64,000 bases of DNA from Evernia prunastri (Eukaryota > Ascomycota > Lecanoromycetes > Lecanorales > Parmeliaceae). The stretch is from the NCBI GenBank assembly GCA_003184365.1, contig NKYR01000031.1, positions 1-64,000 of the forward strand, read 5' to 3'. A model generated the notes under the pieces. The model searched no databases. It was not told the DNA's origin and saw nothing but the letters and a program-made list of their open reading frames with translations. Positions 42,628 through 53,455 of this stretch are shown here, piece after piece. Numbering within the stretch: the first letter of the stretch is position 1; each line of letters opens with the position of its first letter. Position numbers and translations under genes: made by a program.

Positions 42628-42752
42628 ATAGTCCCGATACTCTCAGAGGCGACGACAGCGACGAGGAGGAGATCGCCGGGGGGACGGATAGCGATAGTCC
42701 CGATACTACCATAAAAGACGACAGCGACAAGGAGATCGCCGGCGGGACGGAT
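42628..42752 (+). repeat. Two-unit tandem repeat encoding an acidic SDSPDT motif
   Basis: Units of about 66 and 63 bp beginning GATAGTCCCGATACT and ending GGGACGGATA at about 42628 and 42692. In one plus frame they read SDSPDT...DDSDEEEIAGGTD, then SDSPDT...DDSDKEIAGGTD. The frame continues to a stop at about 42842 (YSRPFRKPPKDNG). No start or domain is visible, so it is a relic of a protein with acidic repeats. Confidence 0.55.
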
Positions 42753-42849
42753 AATGAAGATTCTCTTGTGTACTCTCGCCCCTTCCGCAAACCGCCAAAA
42801 GACAATGGGCAGACAATTCACCAAGCGCGTCTCACTCGATAACCTCTCC

Positions 42850-44937
42850 CAACCCAGGATCGAGTCTTCGATACGCGCTCTCATGGCAACAAACGGGCGA
42901 GCCTTCAAACACTAGTAATCCCGCCGATGCGGGCTCAGGCAGACTCACTTCAGAAACGAACCTTACGCTTGTCCGTTTCTACTGCTGTGCTGGCTTCCTG
43001 GTGTTGTGGTCATCTCAATCGACGAAGATCCAAAGAGTCCAGCAATCGAAGTCGGATTGCAAGAGATTAGCGATTTCGCCCTCTTTTACTTCCTCATCGC
43101 AGTATCCGATAACCGCCGAGGCAAAGGCAACAAATTTTCCACTTTCTCTCGTAATAAATTTTTTTGTTATATACGATCGGATATCTTTTAAATTATTATT
43201 ATATTATCTTCTGATATAGATTTAATTTTTGAGGCCTTTAGATAATTTTTTTGAATCTAAAATTCAAGGTAGTATAGTGGTTCAATGTAGGTGAAATTCT
43301 AGGAAATTTACATTTGTTGCCTCCCGGTGGTTATCGGATACATATATACACGTCTTGAAGACCGGCGAGCCCATGATCGTGGGGAAACGGTAGACTGACA
43401 AGATTCCTCAGCATAGGAGCTGTAAGCGGACAGTGCCAAATCCTCCGCTTGCCAAGACGACCGATCAAGCATCAGTACGCGCCCAGGCGCGAACTTGAGT
43501 CGGCGGCGGGATTCCTGTCATTTGCAGCCGGAATCGTGAGGCTTTCTGCGAGCTCAAAGAAAACAAGTGCCCCGCAGAATCTTTACAACATTCAACCAAC
43601 CAACACGGGGCGCAAAATGGAAGACTGGAAGCAGATTGCCCGTGGGCGGCTGGAGGATCTGGCTATGGTTGAGAGTGGACATCGACCGCTAGCGTGTCTC
43701 TTACGTGAAGCCCGAAGCGCTTCACAAGCCCTAACAGGCCCACGACTCCTTTCTTCAAGAAATCCCCCTTAGAGATACGTCGTCAAATCTATGGTGGTTG
43801 CTTGTTCGTGGGGAAAGTCGACCCATTCTCGGAGAGGGAAACGAAGTCCTCACTCCCTTATGTCCCACTTCTCCGCGCCTGCCAGGCACGGATTGTCTGG
43901 ACCCTTCATCTCTAACTTTTTTCGCCCCTTTCACCTCGTCGAAGTACCTCATCGACGTCAGCGCAACAGCGGCAGACTGGGAACAGGCTTGTCCGTGCAC
44001 GCCTCGGAGGAGATGGCCATTGCCGGTGTGCCCATCACTGATTACACGTTGTTCAGGATTGGGGCAAGATGGTGGCAGAATCGACACTGAGCATGAGAAA
44101 GGAATGGCTCCACGAAAGGGAGGAAAGCAGAGCCGGCTCAAAGTACGGATTCTTTTTCGATGGCTTGAGTAGCGTTCAGTCGCGGGTTCATGGCGGGATG
44201 GACCCGGACGGATGGAGATGTGAATCCCGCAGACGTACGTGAGAAGTCTGAACCAGAAGAAGGAGGGGGGCGCATGGATGCCTTCGTATGCATGGGGTGG
44301 GTAGATCTTTAGGACGGTATTGGTGGTCTCATGCAAGTGACCGATTGATTGAAGCCCTGGCTTATGCTTCGTCTTGGGGAGCATTGGACAAATTGATGGG
44401 GTGAAGCGTTTACATTTATGGCGCGAGGTTTCCGGAAAACGGAACTGGCCGCGCCCAGAAAGGGTCTTCTGAAGAGCCGACTCATCAGGTGCTGTTTTGG
44501 AGACGGCGATCAAGTTGACGGATCCTGACGAGCGTACTGGTGAAATGCGGTACTAGGGAGATAGAACCAGCTATTGTGAACGCGACCTTGGTTATGCACA
44601 TCGTATATAGTATTGTCAAGCTATGCAGAATTTATAATGAAACAGCGAAACTTGTCTATTTCGTTCTCCGTGCGGACTTGTAGATGTATTGTCTGTCTAT
44701 CGACGATAGACGAATTCGAATGCGACGTACCTCAAATATCATTTCTCAGAGCTTCAAGCTACCTTGTATCCCATGCTTTCTCAGCCTTGAATGCAAGAAT
44801 CGAGCGCAGGTTCCTGCCCAACATCCCAAAATCCGCCTCAATTCAGATTCCCTCCAATTCAGCCTCCCGATCCTGCAACTTAGCGCTCCAACGATTTCCA
44901 AAACGGTGAGTGATCAGACCCGCAAGAGCACGAACTC
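42850..44937. other. Gene-poor region, AT-rich core
   Basis: AT-rich, RIP-like DNA at about 43140-43260. A plus frame at 43617-43772 starts MEDWKQIARGRLEDLAMV, which resembles the opening of fungal amidases but stops after about 50 codons. Longer frames on both strands at 43755-44513 overlap and match nothing. No functional gene supported. Confidence 0.3.
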
Positions 44938-45648
44938 TCACCGGTCCCAATAACCTTTCTCGTCTTCCCCACAGCCCCAACCCTCCACCGTCTCCTCCCC
45001 TTTACCCTCCATACAAGCCTCCAGCCACCTCGCTGTCAAGATAGGCAAGCTACCATGCACCTTCGCCTTCCTCACCCCCCTAACGTCTCTATAGCCCTCC
45101 AGCGCCTCATAACCCCCGATCCCCCAACTCGACCGGAACACTTCCAACTCCAATACATCCGCCCCGTCAAACACCCGCTTTACATCCCCCCTCTTATAGA
45201 AAGTATCGCAATCGAGCCGCACGCGGACGTGGAAGCGGCGAATCAGACCGAGGCAGACCGCCGAGCTGACCCTGCGAGCGGGGTCGAGGGCGAAAAGCAC
45301 GGAGGTGAGGTAGGAAGGATGGGCCTGGAAAATGTTCTCGCCGTAGAGGATGGCGAGACCTTCGGCGTGGGTGCGCTTGGAGGCGAGGAGGATGTTGGGC
45401 GAGAGGCCCATCGGTGTCGGCTTGGGAGGTGCCAGTACGTGGGCATTCCGGGTGACGATGGGCGTCTGGTGCGTGAGGAGCAGGCGGAGGATCTGGTTTC
45501 GGATTTCGCCGGGGAGCTCGAGGAAGGGGAAGGGTATCGGAGGGCTGGGAGTCGTTGACAGACTTCGCGTTGGGTACTGGGGGTCCGATTGATCGAGTGA
45601 TATCTCAATTGAAGCTTCTGTCGCTCCAAAAGTTGCAGGATCCGACAT
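44938..45648 (-). CDS. F-box-like (LELPGEIRNQI) hypothetical protein
   Basis: Intact 236-aa single-exon frame. Residues about 39-60 (FPFLELPGEIRNQILRLLL) form the LPxEIRxxIx-LLL motif found at the start of many fungal F-box-like hypothetical proteins, followed by LSPNILLASKRTHAEGLAIL-YGEN, also typical of that group. Such proteins often act as substrate adaptors with Skp1, but the motif is relaxed here and function is unproven. The remainder has no recognised domain. The ATG at 45648 gives the family's normal spacing. Confidence 0.75.
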   Translation of the reverse strand: MSDPATFGATEASIEISLDQSDPQYPTRSLSTTPSPPIPFPFLELPGEIRNQILRLLLTHQTPIVTRNAHVLAPPKPTPMGLSPNILLASKRTHAEGLAILYGENIFQAHPSYLTSVLFALDPARRVSSAVCLGLIRRFHVRVRLDCDTFYKRGDVKRVFDGADVLELEVFRSSWGIGGYEALEGYRDVRGVRKAKVHGSLPILTARWLEACMEGKGEETVEGWGCGEDEKGYWDR

Positions 45649-46280
45649 GTCGACAATTGGGTGAGGCTGATGTATGTGTCGGGAGCCGGTCCCTTATCCA
45701 TTGTCCAAGCGCATACTGAGCCTCATAACGATGTGCGGGCAGTAATAGTTCAGAATCAAGGCAGGATTGTACGGCTGTCCAAACAAGATGATGTAGAGTA
45801 GGTAGGATAGCACCCGTAGGCTTGCCTAGTCTCAGCTTGGCCCTACTGGCCCCGGGGGTGGGTCGTTTATTCCCCTCGTATCTGGTGCATAGCTTACTTA
45901 AATTTCACCTTGAGATTTGCCGATAGTGTTAGGGATATAGTCAAATATACCTGAAAGGTATGGTGTGTGTAAATATAATAGGAATGATGGTCTGTGGAAG
46001 AGAGCTGCACCTCTATGTGGGTGGGGGGCCGCTGAGGCAATAGGGCTGATAGGGCATAGGGCTGCCATAGGTAGGGCTGCTAAGGTATGCCTGCAAATTT
46101 GCAGTCTATGTGAATACATTACGGAGTTGACATAACTGTGCTGGACTTTTGAATTAACGATTGACTGCAACTGCGTAGTAGTTGCGCGGAGGCCTATGAT
46201 CTATTGGAACTTGGTTCTAAAGGATTGATTGATTTCCTTTGGACTGGTGTGAGGGATATATTTCGTCTAACACTCTAAGT
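45649..46280. other. Intergenic between two F-box-type genes
   Basis: Divergent upstream region of 632 bp; no gene or structured repeat seen. Confidence 0.4.
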
Positions 46281-48090
46281 ATGTCCTTGGTCTTTGAACG
46301 GTGTGAAAACCTCAAGAGTCGAATGAAAGCGTATGTCGGCTACTTGACCTCCCACATCTACCAAAAGTATTAAAGATATTATAGGCTTGATGAATTACTG
46401 GCCAGCTTCACCCATGATGAAATTCGCTATCTTCGAGCCAAGGTCAACGCAGTGGATTTTCGTTGCGACCCTGCGGGCAAATTACCCTTGGAACTTTGGT
46501 CTCAAATTCTGCAGTATCTGGACATTTACCAATTATTCCAGGCTCAGCGTGTCTCTCGTAAATGGCATGCCTTGTTATCCTCTGAGATTGTGAAGACTCT
46601 AGCCTTGAGACCATGGTCTGGGAGCTTAGAAAAGTCACCTAGTGCATCGAATGGCACGTCGTGGGGAGCTCTTCCCGTGCGGGATAGCCTTTCGTCCATT
46701 AACGAGGTCTCATTAAAGGCTAGACAGAAAGATTCTTTCCAGAACGGGACTGCATTCAGCAAGACGATAGGTAGTTGGTCAACTCAGCCGGACACATACT
46801 GTCTCTGCTCCCGTATCTCTTTTTCCGGAAGCACACTTGCGTGGACTGATCAACAACGAGGTTGTATACAACTGAAATGTTTAGTCTCTGGTCAGGAAGT
46901 TAGCCTTCTCACGCCTGTACAAGAAGAAATCCACGAAATCGTAACCTCCGACAAGACGATTGTGGCAATGACTCATTCTGGAAGGTGTTTTGCCTGGGAC
47001 TTGTCTCCGGGGATTAAAAACCTAGAAGACCATTCGCCTAGATGTATCGAGGTGAACAGCGGTCATCACACTGGAGATCCTCAGTACTTGCATATATCCG
47101 AAGACAAATTCGCATCAGTTTCCTATGTTGATGATGGCACACTGGATGTAACGACCTGGGACATCGGAGGTCGCCAATCTCATAATTTTCGACTTAGCCC
47201 TTTTCAAGGCTCCCATCCTGAAAGCTGGAACCATCATATAATAGACATTTTCGGTGAAATTTCTTTCATCTTCTTTGAGTGTAGTGACTCCGAACCAAAT
47301 TCTCATGCCTATTTCGTACGGACCAACCTCAAAGGCCAATTGCAGTCTCGTGGCTCCGTTGAGCTTCCGGACACCGCTGCCTTTGAGTTGGATGACACGG
47401 CGTCAAGACCTATATGCACGGCCAATCGTATTACTCTCTTTACATTCACTGGAGGCGTTTCAACGCCAGATCAGAACCAGGCCGAAGAGGATACCTGGGA
47501 TATCATAAGGGTGATTTACAACACGAAAAGTGATCGGCTGGAGCTGCAAGCATCCACGGTGAAGCAGTCGATCCAGACGGTATTCGATTCACAAAAGTTC
47601 CTTTGGTGGAATGATGTGGCATATATTTGGAACTGCGCCGATGACTTCATGGATCTCGAAGTTCTCGATCTCGAAAATTCTGTTTGTAAGAAAGCTGAGA
47701 TGGATTCTTCAACATTGGTCCCAAAGATTCAACAAGACTCCCTACACCAACATCACGATGACGTGGGATCCTTTCTACTTGGCAACGAGAGCTTCCTTAT
47801 CATCGTCCAGTAAGTACGGTTTATTGTTGGCAATTTTCATTCATATTCTTTACTCTCCCTGCCCATCTTAAATCTGAGGCACAGATACTAACTCGAAAAC
47901 CTGTATTAGACCTGGCCAGTATACCGCCTGGTGCTTCGAAGACGTAAGACTGGCCGACGAAGACCAAGATTATCTGGCTATGATGGCAAGAATGAAGAAG
48001 GAGCGTCTCGAAGAGAAGAAACGAGGTCTCGAGGAGAGAAAACGAAGAGAGATTGAGGCAAGAGAATTGTTGAACATGATATGTGATTAA
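46281..48090 (+). CDS. F-box protein with C-terminal coiled coil
   Basis: Three exons: 46281-46330, 46385-47809 and 47910-48090, joining in phase to 551 aa. The last intron has a CTAAC branch-type site. The F-box lies at about residues 40-85: GKLPLELWSQILQYLDIYQL, then QAQRVSRKWHALL. The middle has beta-propeller-like hydrophobic repeats (LAWTDQQRG; KTIVAMTHSGRCFAWDL) as in F-box/WD-like fungal proteins, without clear WD dipeptides. The C-terminus is a charged helix (MARMKKERLEEKKRGLEERK). Likely an SCF ubiquitin-ligase substrate receptor; target unknown. The start MSLVFERCENLKSRMK is supported by the in-phase first intron. Confidence 0.85.
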
Positions 48091-49788
48091 AAACCCTCAG
48101 AGTTGACAACGGTGGAAACAGTTGGTTGCATCAACTACTAGATTTAAAATCTAAATCACATTAATCACTATATATGTCATTGTCAGAAGAGCTGTAGAGC
48201 TCCGGAGACCAGCATTTGGGTCTTCGAAGAAGGTCCGGGATGAAAAGGGGGTTCAAGCTTCAACAGGACATCAGAGCTTCAATGCCCGCTTTGCTAAACG
48301 ATGATCTCGCTTTGTAGGTTGCATTCTCTGAGTAATCTAGGGTAGTATAACTGTGTTCGTTAGCAAGCGCTTTCCCAAAAAGCAAGGAGGGAGCGCACAA
48401 AAGAAAGAACGGACCGATGCCTTCGTTCGACATGGATATCAGCCACTGATGACTAGCACCGTTCCCTTGGTGATCAGAGCGAGAAAAGCATTGGTGACGA
48501 ATCCAGAGAGACATTGGCTGAAACCTTTCTCATCAAGGCATTGTCGCTCTGTGTTTTGTTTAGCTCGCTCATGGCCTAAGAAGTCAAGACTGGATTCCTG
48601 GAGCAACTTCAACATTCTCTAAATCACTACCGAGGACTGAATGTGCAGATGATAAATGGAAGGGCGTGCACTCCTGCCACCTCGCAGTCAATGGGTTTAT
48701 TTGAGATTTTGATAAGTTTTCTAATGCCTCATGTACCGTCAGCTCAATGCTTAGGGATGACCCGCCTACTACGTGGACTACACAAGTCGAATAGATAGAT
48801 AGCGCTCTAAGAAGTAAGAATATATGGAAGATCAAGACTGTGATAACAAAGTGTCGTCTGACCGGTTGAGAAACTGCCGGCTACCCGTACCCGGGCTTTC
48901 CCTGCCACGCATCTTACCCCACTTTCTCTACCAACTTAACGTACTCGTCTCCACAATCTTTCCCTCCCAGCGCCTCAAACGATGGGCGGTTCATCAGAAG
49001 GCCGGAGAGCTCGGGAATAAGGCTCTGGAGCACGATGTCGGCGGCCGCCGCGGGGGAGTCGGTGGATTTGAGAAGCTCTTGGACCAGGGAGGAGGAAGTC
49101 TGGAGGTAAGATATCCATACAGCAGTGAAGTACCGTACCGTTATGCTCTGGCAGGCTGGGGAAAAAAAGAAGTGATCGAATGCCAAGCCTCCTGTGCGTA
49201 TCAATCTAAAAACGGTGTATAACATGATGTAATATACTTTGCAAAACGCACACACTCTCTCTTCAATATAATCTCGACCCACACAGAATCTTAGCTTTTA
49301 GCTCCATTGGCTCCAAAGCCAAAAGGCATTTCGTTATCGGTGGAGGTCGGCGAGCCTCGGACAGGGCGTATATACCCATCATCTTCATAGCTCGGAGCAC
49401 TACGCAATGGAGATTTATTACATATCTGGCTGTTCGGACATTGATAATCTGCTCAGTTACTGGCGAGCTGCATCCAAAGATAAGGCTCGCTTCGGCAGTC
49501 ACAAGCTGATGGCCACTGCTCTTCGCAGATCAGGAAGGTGAAAACAAATGCCCCCTTGATGCAGACATGACAGAATCATTTACTATGTGGACCCTAAACT
49601 GGAACTCGATGCGTGAGCGATGCAGCGACTTGCACCTCCCCGGCTTGTACTGGCTGACTTAATAACCGGACTTCCTGCTTTACCTTTCCTGGGTCACTGC
49701 AATGGATAGTTCCTTCGAGAGTGCGGACCCAGGCTCACGCATGACCGAGAGACTTGGTGGCAAAACGTCCTGAAAGCCCGCCGGAGAA
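48091..49788. other. Intergenic with one possible terminal exon
   Basis: A minus-strand block at about 49105-48914 after a CTCCAG acceptor reads TSSSLVQELLKSTDSPAAAA, then LSGLLMNRPSFEALGGKD to a stop. It has good coding composition, but I find no convincing upstream exon or family. The rest is non-coding. It presumably contains the promoter of the acyltransferase at 49789. Confidence 0.3.
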
Positions 49789-51309
49789 ATGGCCCCATCA
49801 GAACCTGCACCATCCCCACTGACACCATTCGACAACTATTCACCCCGCCGTCATGTCGCGATAATGCTATTTCTTCCAGAATCACCAAGATCAGACGTGT
49901 CTACGGTCGAGGAGGCGCTTCGATCGGGCCTCGATCGAACATTCGAAGCACTGCCTCTCCTCTCGGGTACTGTGCAACTTGCTCAAAAGGCGGGCCAACG
50001 GGGAACGCTTTGTGTAGGGGCACCGTGGAATAGCGCGTCCGACATCTTCCATGCCAGAGACTTGAGGCATGTGAAAGAGCTCGATTACGCAGATCTCCGG
50101 AGGAGGCATTTCCCAATGCAGGCGTTGGATAGTAGCACTCTGCTACCGATGACTGACATAGAAAAGCGTGAGAAAGCTGTGATGCTTGTACAGGTGAATT
50201 TCATCAAAGGGGGGATCATTATCGGACTATGCATGCACCATAGCTTCGCGGACGGTAATGCAACGTCTACGGTGGCTAAAGTCTGGGCTGCTTGCTGCAG
50301 GGGAGAAGACGGATCGCTATTAGTGACTCAAGATATGATCGAGCGTGAGCGATTGATGCAAGAAGGGGAAAGCGCAGATCTCGAGGACTACCCAAGTTTA
50401 GCCCTGTTACCTTCGGAGAAAGGATTGTGGAAAGCAGCCATCGTTCACGGGTTGCTTGCCTGGATCTATTATACCGTTTTCAGCTGGCTAATGGTACGCT
50501 TGCACAGCTGGATCGTTCAGAAGAGCAGCCCCCGCAAGGCGAGAGGTATTCCAGCTCGATCGAATATGCCGATATTCTTCTTCTCCCAGAGTAAATTGGC
50601 CGAAATCAAGGACATGGCTTCCAAGAAAAACGGTGACGAAGTTGGCAATAGCTGGATCAGTACCAACGATGCTCTCTGCTCATTCTTCGGGTGTTGCATC
50701 ATCCCAACACACAGGGCTGATGGCGAACAAGATGGCAGACGGATCGAAGACAACGAGACTGAGGATTTCGCCAAGGGTGACAAGAGAGCTGTGATTGCAG
50801 TTGTAGTCAATCTGCGGCCTTTCCTAGCGCCACCTTTGCCACCAGACTATATCGGCAATTGTTTTGGCCTCATCTGGATCGCTCTACCCCTGGAGACAAT
50901 CACGTCAACTCCATCGAGAGTTGCCGAAATCGCACGACTCATCCGCCGTGACATCAAACTACTCCACCCAAGATACGTCGATCGGCTCAGATCTGCGTTG
51001 CAGTCCGTCCCTGATATTAGCCGCGTGGTGCTTAGTGTGCCGCCATCCCAACCCACGATTGCGATCTCCTCGTGGAGAAACCAGATTTATTATGACTTGG
51101 ATTGGGGGAACGTGATCGGCTCGAACATCGAGAGGGTGCGCGATTGGAGGCTCGCTCCTGCCGCGATCATTCTGCCCGAGTTGAAAGCTCCTCGCTTCGT
51201 TGGCGAAGAAGGGGGATGGGAGGTTGCTATCACGCTCACGCGCGCTCAGATCGAATCCTTGAGGGAAGATCCGCTTTTCAACCGATTCGCTGAGTGGAGA
51301 TGTGAATGA
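49789..51309 (+). CDS. BAHD-like O-acyltransferase, paralogue of the 11870 gene
   Basis: Intact 506-aa single exon. It opens MAPSEPAPSPLTPFDNYSPR. The catalytic motif is CMHHSFADGNA near residue 155 and the DFGWG-type motif is DLDWGNVIG near residue 440. The C-terminus LFNRFAEWRC is almost identical to that of the acyltransferase at 11870-13435. A VNFIKGGIIIGL segment and SWISTNDALCS are also shared, so the two are paralogues. A hydrophobic stretch near 225 (LLAWIYYTVFSWLM) could dip into a membrane. It should transfer an acyl group from CoA to a small-molecule hydroxyl. It lies about 22 kb from the dehydrogenase, separated by housekeeping genes, so membership of the PKS pathway is only possible. 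Confidence 0.9.
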   Translation: MAPSEPAPSPLTPFDNYSPRRHVAIMLFLPESPRSDVSTVEEALRSGLDRTFEALPLLSGTVQLAQKAGQRGTLCVGAPWNSASDIFHARDLRHVKELDYADLRRRHFPMQALDSSTLLPMTDIEKREKAVMLVQVNFIKGGIIIGLCMHHSFADGNATSTVAKVWAACCRGEDGSLLVTQDMIERERLMQEGESADLEDYPSLALLPSEKGLWKAAIVHGLLAWIYYTVFSWLMVRLHSWIVQKSSPRKARGIPARSNMPIFFFSQSKLAEIKDMASKKNGDEVGNSWISTNDALCSFFGCCIIPTHRADGEQDGRRIEDNETEDFAKGDKRAVIAVVVNLRPFLAPPLPPDYIGNCFGLIWIALPLETITSTPSRVAEIARLIRRDIKLLHPRYVDRLRSALQSVPDISRVVLSVPPSQPTIAISSWRNQIYYDLDWGNVIGSNIERVRDWRLAPAAIILPELKAPRFVGEEGGWEVAITLTRAQIESLREDPLFNRFAEWRCE

Positions 51310-53455
51310 GACAAATCGGCGCCCGCAGCTGCTCTCATTGATAGATGGATCTCCAATATGCATGACTAGGCCTAGTCCATTACAAATCCACGAAGCCTAC
51401 GTATCAAACAGCCTCAACTAAAGATTAATTACTGGTCAGAAGCCAACCTAGATTTATACCGGTCTAGAATCGAAGCCTCGACGTCGTGATTAAATGAGCA
51501 GGGTTCGAAGGACGCAAAGGAGCTTGAAAGCTTCCAAAAAGTGGGAACCTTTTTTTCAGAGAAGAAGCACTTGTATGGTTCATTACCAAAAATTTGGCAT
51601 GGTCTTGTTCGTTCTAGATCATCCTGATCATGCGACGTGACGGACCTTTCTCCTGATGATGGTGGTGGTGGTGGTGGCGGCGATCCGGCAATGGGTGTGG
51701 TACATAACGTCAGAGCAGCGGGCATACTCGTATGGAGACTGTCGGTGGAGCCAAAGGATCAGCGGTCCGACAAAGCTCTGTTTGCCGGAGAAAGGCGTCA
51801 CGAGATTGAGAGAGATAGAGGGGCAACGGTGCCTGATCATCATGCAGAATTTGAATTGCTATGTTCCACTATACACTGGCAAGTTTAGCCTGCATCAGGT
51901 ACCTCAAAGTAGAGTACCTAATCTCCCCCACGTCTTTCCGTCTTTCCGTCTTTCCGTCTTTCCGCTTTGCATGTCCGATATTCCGCCAAGATAAGCCTCT
52001 CGCAAAATGTTCGAGACCTGTCAACTGGTGGCTGTTCGGCTACTCTACTCTGACCTTATGCTATTCGGCGTATGGCATTTCCCAACTTGGTGCGTCGTCC
52101 TACCAACTGAAAATCGTGGATCATATAAGATAAATGGGTAAACTCAGTTAAGGCATATCTGCAAGAGATGGATCATTAGTGATTATACTATACGCTGGAA
52201 GAGATAGGGGTAGTACTGATATTATTTTGATAGTCGTCTCTCTTTTGATTCTCTACATCTAGAGTAAATTTTACGTTTGCAGAGGCTTTTGGGTCTTATC
52301 GAATTCATAGCGATGAGCTATGGTCGACCAGTCATTCAGCGTAAAAACGTCGTGAGGCGGTCTACACTTGATGACGATACATATATGTAGCTAGCGATGG
52401 AAGTGATAAGGTATCTGGCTGGGCCTTAAAAGGTCTGTCAAACCCACTGCGGGGTAACTCGTATGGTGTCCAGTATGATACAAACCACACCAAACCAAAC
52501 CAAATGGCATTTCCCAAGGCCCATGAATTCGGTCACGGTATTTGAAATCATGGGACAATGGATTCAGTATCTACCAAGCCCACACCAGCTCCATCGGCAA
52601 TGCGGCATGCGAGATTTCTTTCTTTTACCTGTAAGTTAATCTACAACCAATCCATACTCTATGCAAAAAAAACCCCCGTCGCGGATCCCGATTTCTTGGG
52701 CATAAGGTGCAGGACTACCTACGTATATTGTGCCCGTCGACCTCCGTCGTAATGACACAACCAACCAACCGACCAACCAACCAACCCACATCAGAAACCC
52801 AAGGTAACGGCGGGGGACAATCACAATCTGCATCTGCCTGTGCCGAGCTAGCCAGCCAACATCAGCAGCTCACCGCCCATTTCGCCTCCTGCAACAGTCT
52901 CTGAACTCGTATGGAGCGCTAGAAGATGGGCGGGCAAGACTATCGCATGATGCTCCTCAACGGGGCATGGGGGCGGGCCGGGGGGTGGGGGGAGGGGGTT
53001 GGAACAATGACAGCTCTTCCACACCGCAAATGCCTTCCACCCCACTTCACTCGGCACACTCTACGCATCCCGGAAAAGTGGTATCCTTGATGATGGGCGA
53101 TGACACTGTCATGTTCTGTCCAATCCGTATGAGAGCACGAGCTGTGATCGAGACTGGTTCCGGGAACCCTGGCCTGGGCGTTAATTTTTTCCGAATTCTT
53201 TCCGACTTCGGGCTTGATGGGCGGGGAGGGTTGGATCCTGCCACGATGGTTAAGCACAAAGCAAAGATGCAGGACTCATGTCAAGGGTATGTCTAAGATG
53301 CGACAGAATTAGAAGGGACAAAGGCAACATCATCTTGATGTGTCATAGGAAGCATGTTGCATGAATGATGATGCTCTTAATCTATTTCAACCGCGACAAG
53401 GTACCCAGGAAAACGTTCGCCAAATCGCTCGAGATGCATTGCTGATGCTCTTTAT
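51310..53455. other. Long intergenic region with simple repeats and a G-run cluster
   Basis: No supported gene in 2.1 kb. Seen: a TGG run at about 51659-51680; an 8-bp tandem (CTTTCCGT, four units) at about 51932-51962; AACC/CCAAA runs at about 52490 and 52760; and a dense G-run cluster at 52961-52999. Confidence 0.5.
52961..52999 (+). other. G-quadruplex-type motif
   Basis: Several runs of four to six G separated by one to four other bases within 39 nt (GGGG CAT GGGGG C GGG CC GGGGGG T GGGGGG A GGGGG). It satisfies the usual four-run G4 pattern. It lies in intergenic DNA about 460 bp beyond the cullin stop codon. Function unknown. Confidence 0.6.

Noticed and set aside
43265..43320. tRNA A-box-like GTAGTATAGTGGTTCA
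   Set aside because: The following sequence does not form anticodon or T arms; no cloverleaf.
43755..44513. 252-codon minus-strand frame
   Set aside because: No recognisable motif, overlaps plus-strand frames with equal coding character, and the amino-acid composition (Arg, Ser, Pro, His) is typical of an antisense artefact.
48914..49282. 122-codon minus-strand frame as a gene
   Set aside because: Only the last 60 or so codons look coding. No start exon or family could be supported, so it is described only as a possible terminal exon.
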